Below are positions 16,459 to 25,133 of a DNA stretch of 42,875 nucleotides, one piece after another (position 1 is the stretch's first letter; the number at the start of each line of letters is the position of its first letter). The notes below the pieces were generated by a model, which made no database searches, was not told the origin of the DNA, and saw only the letters and a program-made list of their open reading frames with translations. The translations under genes were made by a program, and so were the position numbers. The DNA comes from JALZVT01 sp964519335 (GTDB lineage Bacteria; Pseudomonadota; Gammaproteobacteria; Pseudomonadales; Azotimanducaceae): assembly GCA_964519335.1 (NCBI GenBank), contig CAZFIA010000016.1, positions 1 through 42,875 of the forward strand, read 5' to 3'.

Positions 16459-17433
16459 GTGAAAGCCGTCCTCTGCCATGATTTTGGTCCTCCAGAATCC
16501 CTGAAACTCGAAACCATCGATCCGCCAGAACCCGGAGCTCACGAGGCATTGATCGATGTGAAGGCCGCAGCGCTGAACTTTCCAGATGTGTTGATGATCG
16601 AGGGTAAATACCAATCCCAACCACCCATGCCGTTTTCTCCGGGTGGCGAAATCGCTGGCGTAGTAAGCGCTTTGGGCAAGGACGTGACAGCAGTTGCGGT
16701 GGGTGATCGGGTATTTGCAGGCGTTGGTTTCGGTGGGATGCGAGAAGCCTTGTGTGTTAACGCCAACCAACTGCGCTCTATCCCTGAAGGCATGTCGTTT
16801 GTTCAAGCCTCGGGGATCAGCACAACCTATGGCACCTCTTACTACGCGCTCAAGCAACGGGCAAATCTGCAGCCCGGCGAAAATTTGCTGGTACTAGGTG
16901 CAGGCGGTGGCGTTGGAATCGCCGCTGTCGAGCTTGGCCGGGCAATGGGTGCCCGGGTAATCGCCGCCGCGAGCTCCCAGGAGAAACGCGACGCCGCGCT
17001 AAAAGCTGGGGCACACGAAGTCATCGACTACAGCGACGGTGAGCTCAAAGACAAAGTAAAGGCCCTAACCGACGGCAAGGGCGCAGATGTTATCTATGAC
17101 CCGGTGGGCGGAGAACTGTTTGATCAGGTAATGCGCTGCATAAACTGGGAAGGCAGAGTGCTGGTTGTAGGCTTCGCCGCCGGCGACATCCCCAGGCTGC
17201 CCATAAATCTGGTGTTACTAAAAAGTTGCCAGGTTGTCGGTGTTTTTTACGGTGCCTTTACTGCGCGAGAACCAGAAGAAGCCGCGCAGAATTTTCGAGA
17301 GATTCTTAAGCTGTACAGCCAGCAGAAAATCGACCCCTTGATCGGTCAAACCTTTCCGCTAAGTGATTACGCACCAGCTCTACGTTGCCTAAGCGAACGG
17401 CGTGCTATCGGCAAAGTGGTCGTAGAGCTGTGA
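16459..17433 (+). CDS. NADPH:quinone oxidoreductase-like MDR protein (Qor family, zinc-less)
   Basis: 324 residues from GTG 16459, where the family's usual MKAVLCHDFG-like opening begins; an upstream ATG at 16387 would add 24 unlikely residues. Medium-chain reductases of this group use NADPH to reduce quinones or activated double bonds. The catalytic domain (PEPGAHEALIDVKAAALNFPD, FSPGGEIAGVV, VGDRVFA) and Rossmann fold (VLGAGGGVGIAAVELGRAMG) are clear; the zinc-binding cysteines are absent. Its stop overlaps the dsbB GTG. The substrate is unknown. Confidence 0.92.
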   Translation: MKAVLCHDFGPPESLKLETIDPPEPGAHEALIDVKAAALNFPDVLMIEGKYQSQPPMPFSPGGEIAGVVSALGKDVTAVAVGDRVFAGVGFGGMREALCVNANQLRSIPEGMSFVQASGISTTYGTSYYALKQRANLQPGENLLVLGAGGGVGIAAVELGRAMGARVIAAASSQEKRDAALKAGAHEVIDYSDGELKDKVKALTDGKGADVIYDPVGGELFDQVMRCINWEGRVLVVGFAAGDIPRLPINLVLLKSCQVVGVFYGAFTAREPEEAAQNFREILKLYSQQKIDPLIGQTFPLSDYAPALRCLSERRAIGKVVVEL

Positions 17434-17951
17434 TTTTCGAGGACGCCCAAACAAACCGCTACCGCAACACCGGCACACTGATCGTAGGTTTGATCGCCGT
17501 ATTCCTGGCGGTCGCACTGGTTTTGGAATTTGCATTCGACATGGAGCCCTGCCCGTTGTGCCTCACTCAGCGCCTGTTTTTTATGATCGCTGGTGTTATC
17601 GCGCTCATAGGTACTTGCGCCGCAGCGCCAAACAAAGGCTGGCCGATCGCCACGGCAATCACAGCACTCGTCGGCATCGGCTTTGCCCTGCGCCAGCTTT
17701 ATCTCTATCTGTTGCCGCCGGATCAAATCCCCGCCTGCTCCGCCCCGATAAGCCGCCTTATCGAATTTGCACCATTCATGGAAGTGTTCACGGCGATGAC
17801 CATGGGTACGGGTAACTGCGCGGAGGCGTCGTTTCCGTTTTTAGGGATGGCGCTGCCGGGCTACATGATTCCTCTGGCTTCATTGGTGGGATTTACTCTG
17901 GTTTTGGTGCTGGTAGCGGGACAATTACGCACTGCCAACCAACGAACATAA
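17430..17951 (+). CDS. dsbB: Disulfide bond formation protein DsbB
   Basis: 173 residues from GTG 17430, overlapping the preceding stop (GTGA). DsbB is an inner-membrane protein that reoxidises periplasmic DsbA and passes electrons to quinone. Four hydrophobic segments are visible (about 14-35, 49-63, 72-92, 143-165). The cysteine pairs sit where expected: Cys41-P-L-Cys44 in the first periplasmic loop, and Cys103 and Cys130 in the second, close to the E. coli numbering (41, 44, 104, 130). An Arg after the CPLC motif (QRLFF) fits the quinone-site residue. No dsbA is nearby. Confidence 0.95.
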   Translation: MIFEDAQTNRYRNTGTLIVGLIAVFLAVALVLEFAFDMEPCPLCLTQRLFFMIAGVIALIGTCAAAPNKGWPIATAITALVGIGFALRQLYLYLLPPDQIPACSAPISRLIEFAPFMEVFTAMTMGTGNCAEASFPFLGMALPGYMIPLASLVGFTLVLVLVAGQLRTANQRT

Positions 17952-18118
17952 GTGGCCAACCCGCAAGCCAACAGGTAGAGCAATTAACCTGCTTATATAA
18001 AATGAAGAGATTGTGGAGGCGCGCAGGTTCTTGCCCTTCGATGCTCAAACTTCTTTATATTGGTGCGCAAAATAAGACGGCACATAAGTGACCGCGACTA
18101 CAACATAAGGACACTGCT

Positions 18119-18931
18119 GTGAAAGGGATTCGCCGAATCCTGATAATCAATGGCAAGGGCGGCTGTGGGAAAACCACTATCGCCACCAACTTGGCCATCA
18201 CCTATGCCCAGCACGGCTACAAGTCCGCGCTGCTCGACTATGACTCTCAGGCGTCGAGCACGGATTGGTCGGAACTCAGGCAGCTGAATAGCTCTCTACC
18301 GCCTTTGCGTGTCATACCTACCCATAAAAAAGTGGGCATGTATCAAACGAGAGCCTTCAGTCAGCAACTGGCCGCCGACGTCAGGCGAGTCATTATCGAT
18401 ACACCCTCGGGTGCCCGCGAACGGGACATTGATACCCTCATCAAACAGTGTGATGTGGTCCTGGTACCGATGCTGTCATCGCCGCTAGATATCAAGTCCG
18501 GATCTCGCTTCATCGCCGAACTGCTAACGCATCGCGGATTTCGCGCCAATCCTCGTCCAATAGGCGTTATAGCAAACCGGTTGCAGGCTCAAGCTAATCC
18601 AGGCTCAAGTGCTGGAGCACGCATAGCGGCCAACGAGCAAAAACTTCTGCATGCGCTTGAGTGTCTTAACGTACCTTGTGTAGCTCACTTCGCCGATTCT
18701 GTTCTGTATGGCCGCGCTGCCGAAGAAGGTAAGGGCATTACCGAACTCGAGGTAACCGATCCCGCATCAATTGCAGAGCAAGCGCGTTGGCTGGATCTGG
18801 TTAACTGGCTCGAAAGCCAACCGAAGCGTGCCCAGCGCAACGCGTTGCCCGCCCGCGCAGAGTATTCTCAGTCGGAACCGGCAAACACTAAAACCACCTC
18901 AAACGGGCAGGCCGACGGCGCTCTCGCCTGA
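18119..18931 (+). CDS. Orphan ParA/MinD-family ATPase
   Basis: 270 residues from GTG 18119. A deviant Walker A KGGCGKTT (13-20) with the signature first lysine, a LLDYDSQASSTDW switch I (ParA DxDxQ), and a VIIDTPSGA Walker B identify the family. Such ATPases position DNA, chemosensory arrays or other large cargo by gradient formation on nucleoid or membrane. There is no ParB or cargo gene beside it: dsbB lies upstream (167 bp) and an ABC-F gene downstream (30 bp). The last 40 residues are polar and low in complexity. It is not the chromosomal parA, which would sit with parB; the cargo is unknown. Confidence 0.9.
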   Translation: MKGIRRILIINGKGGCGKTTIATNLAITYAQHGYKSALLDYDSQASSTDWSELRQLNSSLPPLRVIPTHKKVGMYQTRAFSQQLAADVRRVIIDTPSGARERDIDTLIKQCDVVLVPMLSSPLDIKSGSRFIAELLTHRGFRANPRPIGVIANRLQAQANPGSSAGARIAANEQKLLHALECLNVPCVAHFADSVLYGRAAEEGKGITELEVTDPASIAEQARWLDLVNWLESQPKRAQRNALPARAEYSQSEPANTKTTSNGQADGALA

Positions 18932-18961
18932 TTAACAAAAGCTCCGCAGACTACTAAATTC

Positions 18962-20881
18962 GTGCTGCAACTCCAGGACATCACGCTGCATCGGGGCGAG
19001 CGCCTACTATTCGATAACCTGAATCTCGTAGTGCATGCCGGCCAGCATGTCTCACTGGTGGGTAGCAATGGCGCCGGCAAGTCCACGCTGTTTCAAATGG
19101 TTCTGCAACAACTTCTGCCTGAAGAAGGGGATGTGAAAATCCCCGGAAGCTGGCGGGTTGTCCATCTCGCACAGGAGGCGCCCGCAAGTGATCAATCCGC
19201 TCTCGACTTTGTACTCGACGGCCACGCAGAGCTGCGCACCATCGAGCGCGAGATCCAGCAGGCTGCGGAGGCGGGCGACGATCTAAAGCAAGCTAATCTG
19301 CTGCAAAGCTTCGAAGATCTGGACGGCTATCGGGCCGAAGCAGTGGCTGCAAAAATATTGCACGGTCTGGGTTTCGCCGAACAAGAATTGACTCAAGCCG
19401 TCGAAGATTTTTCCGGCGGCTGGCGGGTTCGGTTGTCGCTAGCTCAGGCCTTGATGACGCCCGCAGACCTGCTGCTGCTCGATGAGCCAACAAACCACCT
19501 CGACATGGAGGCAACGCTGTGGCTTGAACGCTGGCTCGCAAACTTTCCGGGCACGCTAATAACCATCGCGCACGACAGAGATTTCTTAGACCGCGCCACC
19601 CGCTATACCGCACACCTCGAGCATGGCCAGGTACAGTCCTATAACGGGAATTACTCGTCATTCGAAGTTCAGCTTGCTGAACGCGCAAATCTGCTCGCCG
19701 CACAAAACAAGAAAACGGAAGCAAAACGCAAGCATTTGCAGTCTTTTGTCGATCGCTTTCGCGCAAAAGCAACCAAGGCGAAGCAGGCACAAAGCCGGTT
19801 AAAAGCACTTGAGAAGCTTGGCGCCTCGGTTGTAGTGCAGGCTCAACACGAATTCGAATTTGGTTTCAGCAACCCAGCAAAGGTCTCAAAGCCACTAGTT
19901 AAGATCGACGAAGCTAACCTGGGCTATCCTTCCGCAACGATTCTGCGCGACGTATCAGTCGTTCTCGATCCAGGCGCTCGCATTGGCGTGCTGGGTAAAA
20001 ACGGCGCCGGTAAGTCAACGCTTCTGAAAACGCTGGCGGGCGAACTCGATCTGCAAAGCGGTGATTTGCTGCGCGGCAAACACTCTCGCGTCGGCTACTT
20101 CGCCCAGCATCAGATGGAATTGCTCGACGATAGAACCACCGCGCTACAAACCTTGCTGGCTGAACACCGCGATCGCTATGCCAATGAAACTGCTGCCCGC
20201 AGCTATCTGGGGGGTTGGGGGTTCAGTGGCGACGACGTAAACCGCCCGGTCAAAACCTTTTCTGGCGGCGAACGCGCTCGGCTGGTGCTCGCGCTAATAG
20301 CAGCTACCGAGCCTGCCCTGTTGATTCTCGATGAACCCACCAACCATCTTGATCTGAACATGCGCCAGGCTTTGGCATACGCCCTGCAAGAATTTACCGG
20401 GGCCATGTTGTTGGTATCCCACGACCGCCACCTGCTACGTCAATGCGTCGACGAGCTCTGGCTGGTAGCCGACGGCGCCATAAATGATTTCCCCCAGGAT
20501 CTCGACGCGTACGAAAGGGGCGACTTCGGCGCTAGTCAACCGAACGATCGGTCCGTACAACCTGAGCCCAAAGCGGACACCCCACAATCCCGCCGCCCGG
20601 CAGATGAAAGGCGTCAACAACGGGCGCAGGAGCGCGCAAAAACCCGCCCGTTAAGACGCGAGATCGAACGCCTTGAGGTCGAGATGCAGGCTCTAACCGA
20701 GGAGATCGCTGCCGTCGATGAGCGATTGGCTGACAGCAGCATCTACAGCGGCGAGACCGAGGAACTCAACACACTGCTCACCGAGCAAGGCCAACTGCGG
20801 GCCCGACTCAGCGATATCGAGGCGTCCTGGCTAGATCGTCAGGAACGCCTGGAAGAGGCGATGGCCAACTCGCACGACTAA
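18962..20881 (+). CDS. yheS: ABC-F ATPase, YheS type
   Basis: 639 residues from GTG 18962. Two ABC domains are fused: Walker A GSNGAGKST (35-43) and GKNGAGKST (about 350), signatures FSGGWRVRL and FSGGERARL, and Walker B LLLLDEPTNHLD and LLILDEPTNHLD. Between them is the basic ABC-F linker (about 240-290, KRKHLQSFVDRFRAKATKAK). The C-terminal 110 residues are a charged coiled coil. No membrane segment exists, as expected for ribosome-acting ABC-F proteins. YheS (about 637 residues) fits in length and C-terminal layout better than Uup or EttA. ABC-F proteins bind the E site to rescue or regulate stalled ribosomes. Confidence 0.93.
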   Translation: MLQLQDITLHRGERLLFDNLNLVVHAGQHVSLVGSNGAGKSTLFQMVLQQLLPEEGDVKIPGSWRVVHLAQEAPASDQSALDFVLDGHAELRTIEREIQQAAEAGDDLKQANLLQSFEDLDGYRAEAVAAKILHGLGFAEQELTQAVEDFSGGWRVRLSLAQALMTPADLLLLDEPTNHLDMEATLWLERWLANFPGTLITIAHDRDFLDRATRYTAHLEHGQVQSYNGNYSSFEVQLAERANLLAAQNKKTEAKRKHLQSFVDRFRAKATKAKQAQSRLKALEKLGASVVVQAQHEFEFGFSNPAKVSKPLVKIDEANLGYPSATILRDVSVVLDPGARIGVLGKNGAGKSTLLKTLAGELDLQSGDLLRGKHSRVGYFAQHQMELLDDRTTALQTLLAEHRDRYANETAARSYLGGWGFSGDDVNRPVKTFSGGERARLVLALIAATEPALLILDEPTNHLDLNMRQALAYALQEFTGAMLLVSHDRHLLRQCVDELWLVADGAINDFPQDLDAYERGDFGASQPNDRSVQPEPKADTPQSRRPADERRQQRAQERAKTRPLRREIERLEVEMQALTEEIAAVDERLADSSIYSGETEELNTLLTEQGQLRARLSDIEASWLDRQERLEEAMANSHD

Positions 20882-20898
20882 CCACCATAGGTCAAAAA

Positions 20899-20908
20899 CG
20901 AACGTTCG
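20899..20908. promoter_or_regulatory. Palindrome CGAACGTTCG, possible TetR operator
   Basis: A perfect 10-bp palindrome lies 46 bp before the TetR-family gene, with a -10-like TATAAA at 20941-20946. TetR regulators commonly bind palindromes in their own promoters. Autoregulation here is inferred from position only. Confidence 0.4.
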
Positions 20909-20953
20909 GTCGAATCTTCAGAAAATGAGCCAGATCGTGCTATAAAGCGACCA

Positions 20954-21592
20954 ATGACGCCTAAACCAACCAATTCAGCAACCGCAGCCCAAAAGCCCCC
21001 TCACAGGTTGAGTAAGCACCAACATCAAAGCAAGCACCTACACCAGGCCGTGCCAGAAGAGGTGCTAGATGGGCTACTGCAGGTTTTCAGTGCCCGGGGC
21101 TTTGATGGCGCATCCCTCATGGATCTCGCGACGGCCTGTAATCGCAGCAAAGCAAGCCTCTATCATCACTTTCCCGGCGGCAAGCAGCAGATGATCGAAC
21201 ATCTGGTAGCACGTTGCCGGGAGGCACTCGATCAGCAGGCCTTTGCCCGCCTGCACGACGTCAAAGGCAAAAAAGCTGCCCGCAAGGCGCTCGACCAATT
21301 TGTGCAAGGCTTCGCAAACTACCTAAAACAACACCAGGGCAACTGCCTCCTCGCGACCCTTGCGTTGACGCAACCGGGTCTGCTTGGCGACCAGCAAAAA
21401 CCACAGCTCGCCCAGTGGCAGGCGTCGCTCAGCAGGGCCTGCCAGCAGCTGGGGTACAAACCCAAGCGGGCACATCGACTAGCCCAGGCAAGCCTTGCGC
21501 GCTTGTACGGCAGCCTGACACTTGCGGCTATGGGGTCTCACGTCTCAATGAGCCAGGCCTGCAAATGGCTAAAGCGTGACTTGCTTGGCTAG
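20954..21592 (+). CDS. TetR/AcrR-family transcriptional regulator
   Basis: 212 residues from ATG 20954. After a His/Lys/Gln-rich N-terminal extension of about 30 residues (unusual for the family), a TetR helix-turn-helix follows: GLLQVFSARGFDGASLMDLA, then CNRSKASLYHHFPGGKQQM at about 57-80. The C-terminal ligand domain (QGNCLLATLALTQ...) resembles the LmrA/YxaF group. The gene stands alone between the ABC-F gene and hemB, all on the plus strand; its target is not evident. A possible leaderless or short-leader transcript is suggested by TATAAA only 8 bp before the ATG. Confidence 0.92.
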   Translation: MTPKPTNSATAAQKPPHRLSKHQHQSKHLHQAVPEEVLDGLLQVFSARGFDGASLMDLATACNRSKASLYHHFPGGKQQMIEHLVARCREALDQQAFARLHDVKGKKAARKALDQFVQGFANYLKQHQGNCLLATLALTQPGLLGDQQKPQLAQWQASLSRACQQLGYKPKRAHRLAQASLARLYGSLTLAAMGSHVSMSQACKWLKRDLLG

Positions 21593-21658
21593 GGTACAAC
21601 CACAGGCTTCGCGTAACATGGCAGTCCAAGCGGTAACCCCAAGAGTTAGCCTTCGCCC

Positions 21659-22657
21659 ATGACAGCCAGTAAGAGTTCCCGAGCATTTCCTACCACGCGT
21701 TTGCGACGAACCCGTGGCCACGATTTCATTCGCCGCCTGGTTCGAGAAAACGCGCTCTCTACAGACGATCTGATTTATCCAATGTTTGTCATCGAAGGCG
21801 ACGGTCGGCGCGATCCGATAGATTCGATGCCCGGCATCGACCGCTTGTCTATTGATCAGCTGGTTGCTGAGGCAGCCGATGCCTACGAGCTGGGTATCCC
21901 AGCGATCGCCCTGTTTCCAAACATAGAACCTGCGCTGCGCAGCCTTGATGGACTTGAAGCCTGGAACGAGCAAGGTTTGATTCCCCGGGCCGTGCGCGCC
22001 ATCAAGCGCGATATACCCGAGCTCGGTGTTATCACAGATGCCGCTCTTGACCCCTACACCGCTCACGGACAAGACGGGATCGTCGATCAAGACGGTTACG
22101 TGATCAACGACGAAACCGTGAACGCCTTGTGCCGCCAGGCGAGCGTTTGCGCCGCCGCAGGTGCCGACGTAATCGCCCCCTCAGACATGATGGATGGTCG
22201 GGTAGGAGCACTGCGCGCAACTCTCGATCAGATGGGCTGCAGCGAAACCGCCATAATGGCCTACGCTGCCAAGTACGCATCCTCCTACTATGGCCCATTT
22301 CGCGAGGCCGTTGGTTCAGATCAGCTGCTCGGTAGCGGCGACAAATATAGCTACCAGATAGATCCTGCCAACACCGACGAGGCACTGCAGGAAGTTGCAC
22401 TGGACCTGGCTGAAGGCGCTGACATGGTTATGGTCAAGCCGGGCCTGCCCTACCTGGATATTGTTAGGCGAGTGAAAGACGAGTTTAAAGTACCCACCTT
22501 CGCCTATCAGGTGAGCGGCGAGTACGCGATGCACATGGCAGCGATCGAAAATGGCTGGCTACAGCCGCAGGTGATTGCAGAAAGTCTCTTGTGTTTAAAG
22601 CGCGCCGGCGCCGACGGCATCCTTACCTATTTTGCAAAACAGCTACTTGAAGAGTAA
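21659..22657 (+). CDS. hemB: Delta-aminolevulinic acid dehydratase (porphobilinogen synthase)
   Basis: 332 residues. HemB condenses two 5-aminolevulinate molecules to porphobilinogen. The Schiff-base lysines are Lys205 (AAKYASSYYGPFR) and Lys260 (MVMVKPGLPY). The metal site reads DAALDPYTAHGQDG (127-140), with Asp/Ala in place of the cysteine triad of zinc enzymes, so this is the magnesium-type enzyme as in Pseudomonas. It is convergent with ppx, the stops being 18 bp apart with a small AACCG/CGGTT palindrome between. Later pathway genes hemC and hemD lie at 28958-30708. Confidence 0.98.
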   Translation: MTASKSSRAFPTTRLRRTRGHDFIRRLVRENALSTDDLIYPMFVIEGDGRRDPIDSMPGIDRLSIDQLVAEAADAYELGIPAIALFPNIEPALRSLDGLEAWNEQGLIPRAVRAIKRDIPELGVITDAALDPYTAHGQDGIVDQDGYVINDETVNALCRQASVCAAAGADVIAPSDMMDGRVGALRATLDQMGCSETAIMAYAAKYASSYYGPFREAVGSDQLLGSGDKYSYQIDPANTDEALQEVALDLAEGADMVMVKPGLPYLDIVRRVKDEFKVPTFAYQVSGEYAMHMAAIENGWLQPQVIAESLLCLKRAGADGILTYFAKQLLEE

Positions 22658-22675
22658 CCGTTCAGCCGGTTGCCT

Positions 22676-24187
22676 TCACAACAGCAGGTCTTCGAGATGC
22701 AGGTCAACATGAGCTGCGTGCAACTGAGACTGCTCTTCCGTGAGTTCGCTACGGGACAGCGGGTGGGCCGCTAGCCAGCCTTGGGGCAACTCCAGAAACA
22801 GCGTACTGTCATCAACCCGCGCGCTAACGAGCTCGGGACTTTCGTTGTTATCCCGGGATCGCTCTAGTATCACCGCCAACCGCAACAGAGCCGCCAGCCG
22901 CATCATTCGCAAACCGTGTACGGCTTCGAACTGACCGAAGGCCAACGCCGGGAAACTGCGCCTGTGGCTGCGTACCAGCAACGCAAGCTGCGACTGTTGC
23001 TGCCTCGAGAATCCCCGTAACGCACCATTGGAGATGATGTAACTGCCATGCCGATGGTAATGCTCCGCTGATATCTGAGTGCCGATTTCATGCAGCTCGC
23101 AGGCCCAGCCAAACAATCGACCGTACTCTTCGGCATTGCCAAACCAGGCCACTTTGCACGATTGCCAGAGCCGATCGGCTGTATTGCGCACTCGCTCTAT
23201 CTGTGATTGATCAACGTCAAAACGTCGACCAAGGTCTCGCACCGTGCGCCACTGGACGTCTTCCACACGCCGACTAGATTGCTCGTAGAGCATGCCTTCT
23301 TGCATTGAGGCATCAACGAAACGGATCGAGCCGGGCTGCAAAACGTCGAATATCGCGCTGACAATGGCGACGCCTGCCGGGAAAATATCGACGCGTTCTT
23401 GCGACAAACCGGGTAGACCAATGCCTGGTATCCAGCGCTGATCACACAACGCACCACGAAGTTCGGCAAGGCTCTCCGCCGTAATTTCGTTACTGCTCCA
23501 GCCGTTCGCATCGGCAACTTGTATAAGCGACTCTATGGTGCCGGAGGTGCCAATAACCTCCATGTCTGAAGCGACACCGGTTTCTTTAAGATCGACCAGG
23601 CGACTGGCTAACAGCGGCTGCAATTCTGTAATCGCGCTCGCTCTGGCTTTCTCTAGTGATTGCTCAGTAATCTGCGCCTGGGGGAAATACTCATCGGTAA
23701 AGGCCACGCAGCCAATCCCGGCAGACATCGAAATACGCGGCGCGAAACCGGTGCCATAGGCAAACTCAGTGCTGCCGCCGCCAATATCAATCACCAGACG
23801 CGCATGGTTATCGCGCGGTAAGTGGTGCAATACGCCACCGTAGATTAGCCGCGCCTCTTCTTCACCACTGATAATTTGCACCGGCACCCCAAGTAATTTC
23901 TCGGCCACTGTGACAAATTCGGCGGAGTTACTGCTCTGGCGCAGGGCGTGAGTTCCGCAAACGTGGATGTTATCGCGATCCAAACTGCTGAGGCGCTGGC
24001 GGAAACGCTGAATACTATCAATGGCCCGATCGATGGCGGCCCGGCTAAGCTGTCCATCACGAAAGCCGCGCAATAGCTGTACTTTCTCTTTGAGCTTCTC
24101 GCGGATCAGCAGCTCACCCTTCACCTCATCAGCAAGCAGCGCGCGAAAGCTGTTGGAGCCGAGATCGAGTACGGCCCGGGCTACCAT
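22676..24187 (-). CDS. ppx: Exopolyphosphatase
   Basis: 503 residues from ATG 24187. Ppx removes terminal phosphates from inorganic polyphosphate; the related GppA also hydrolyses pppGpp. The ASKHA-fold actin-like motifs are clear: AVLDLGSNSFRALLAD at the start, ISGEEEARLIYGGV, and VIDIGGGSTEFAYG. A C-terminal HD-like helical half contains CELHEIGTQISAEHYHRHG. Position next to trxA (divergent, 134 bp) and rho is as in Pseudomonas. No ppk is found within the window, although in Pseudomonas it lies between hemB and ppx. Confidence 0.96.
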   Translation of the reverse strand: MVARAVLDLGSNSFRALLADEVKGELLIREKLKEKVQLLRGFRDGQLSRAAIDRAIDSIQRFRQRLSSLDRDNIHVCGTHALRQSSNSAEFVTVAEKLLGVPVQIISGEEEARLIYGGVLHHLPRDNHARLVIDIGGGSTEFAYGTGFAPRISMSAGIGCVAFTDEYFPQAQITEQSLEKARASAITELQPLLASRLVDLKETGVASDMEVIGTSGTIESLIQVADANGWSSNEITAESLAELRGALCDQRWIPGIGLPGLSQERVDIFPAGVAIVSAIFDVLQPGSIRFVDASMQEGMLYEQSSRRVEDVQWRTVRDLGRRFDVDQSQIERVRNTADRLWQSCKVAWFGNAEEYGRLFGWACELHEIGTQISAEHYHRHGSYIISNGALRGFSRQQQSQLALLVRSHRRSFPALAFGQFEAVHGLRMMRLAALLRLAVILERSRDNNESPELVSARVDDSTLFLELPQGWLAAHPLSRSELTEEQSQLHAAHVDLHLEDLLL

Positions 24188-24321
24188 TCAGGTAAACCTG
24201 TTTGCATATCCATATTTCTCAATCTCACTTGAAACCGTCGCTGCTCGTCCCCACTATTGTAGCGACACAAGCATCACAAGACAGATATCACTGCCTGCAC
24301 AAGCACAGGAACCCTCTTCTC

Positions 24322-24648
24322 ATGAGTGAAAACATTACCCACACGACCGATGACGCCTTTGAAACAGATGTTCTGAAGGCCGACCTACCCGTACTTGTCG
24401 ACTACTGGGCCGAATGGTGCGGACCCTGCAAGATGATCGCGCCCATACTGGACGAGCTTTCTGGCGAATACGCGGACAAGGTCAAAATCTGCAAGATGGA
24501 CATCGACAAAAACCAGCAGACACCGCCCAAGTACGGCATTCGGGGCATTCCGACACTAATGCTGTTCAAAAACGGCGAATTGGCCGCGACTAAGGTAGGC
24601 GCCTTGTCGAAGTCCCAGCTTGCCGAGTTTCTCGACACCAATATCTAG
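24322..24648 (+). CDS. trxA: Thioredoxin 1
   Basis: 108 residues from ATG 24322, giving the family's usual length; an upstream in-frame start at 24202 would add 40 non-conserved residues. TrxA reduces cytoplasmic protein disulfides. The active site WCGPC (Cys33, Cys36), the preceding VLVDYWAEW, and the cis-proline loop GIPTLMLFKNGE are intact. It lies between ppx (divergent) and rho, the conserved order in gammaproteobacteria. Confidence 0.98.
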   Translation: MSENITHTTDDAFETDVLKADLPVLVDYWAEWCGPCKMIAPILDELSGEYADKVKICKMDIDKNQQTPPKYGIRGIPTLMLFKNGELAATKVGALSKSQLAEFLDTNI

Positions 24649-24828
24649 GCAACATTTGAGCAACATCTGGGGTCAGACTTCTCAATTCAGCGCTTGAAAG
24701 GAGAGGGGCTCCCACTCAGGCCCTTGACGCTGGAGTATCTTGCCTTAAACTAGGGATTCCGTTGGCGACTCACCGTCACCACGGCTCCCGCTGACCTTTC
24801 TCCTGGCTGTTTTTCGGGCTATCTCCTC

Positions 24829-24854
24829 CTAGGCTTTTTTACTAGGCTTTTTTA
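24829..24854 (+). repeat. Exact tandem repeat, 13 bp x 2
   Basis: CTAGGCTTTTTTA occurs at 24829-24841 and again at 24842-24854, with a partial third match (TTTACTAGG) shortly after. The two T6 tracts could act as pause or termination signals in the rho leader. Confidence 0.9.
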
Positions 24855-24945
24855 CAAGAAGAAGTGTTTACTAGGAAAGTGCTTACCCAGCAATCTGTGA
24901 ATCCGATGCAACTCAACGCCAGCGCAAGCTTCAGCACTTTCAATT

Positions 24946-25013
24946 GGCTCTAGAGAAATGGCTCTGGAGAATTAGCTCTAGTAAATAGCTTTCGTAATTA
25001 GCTTTAGCAAAAT
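24946..25013 (+). repeat. Degenerate tandem repeat, five units of 13-14 bp
   Basis: Units start at 24946, 24960, 24974, 24987 and 25000, with consensus RGCTCTAG-n-RAAWT; the last two have TT for TC. The array ends about 120 bp before the rho start. It is non-coding. Confidence 0.75.
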
Positions 25014-25133
25014 AAAACAAGAACCAAATCACTCCCGCCAACACTCGTTGAGAATTTTACGGCGACCTCCTTGTTCGTAAGTCTTAACCGGCATCTTTCT
25101 TAAACCGGCATTCTGTGGGGCCTCGAGACAACC

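Larger units (their letters stand above)
24649..25133 (+). promoter_or_regulatory. trxA-rho intergenic region, long rho leader
   Basis: 485 bp without a convincing gene. It carries two exact 13-bp T-rich repeats (24829-24854) and five degenerate 13-14-bp repeats (24946-25013). The rho gene of E. coli has a leader in which Rho terminates its own transcription, and this region is placed to do the same. A 15-codon ORF starting at ATG 24906 has no ribosome site and does not resemble E. coli rhoL. Confidence 0.55.

Noticed and set aside
19293..19808. 171-codon minus-strand ORF inside the ABC-F gene
   Set aside because: It is a shadow of a strongly conserved coding frame, with arginine- and serine-rich random composition.
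22656..22671. AACCG-ttcagc-CGGTT as a terminator between hemB and ppx
   Set aside because: The stem is only 5 bp and has no T-run on either strand.
24906..24953. 15-codon ORF before rho as a rhoL-like leader peptide
   Set aside because: No ribosome site and no resemblance to E. coli RhoL.
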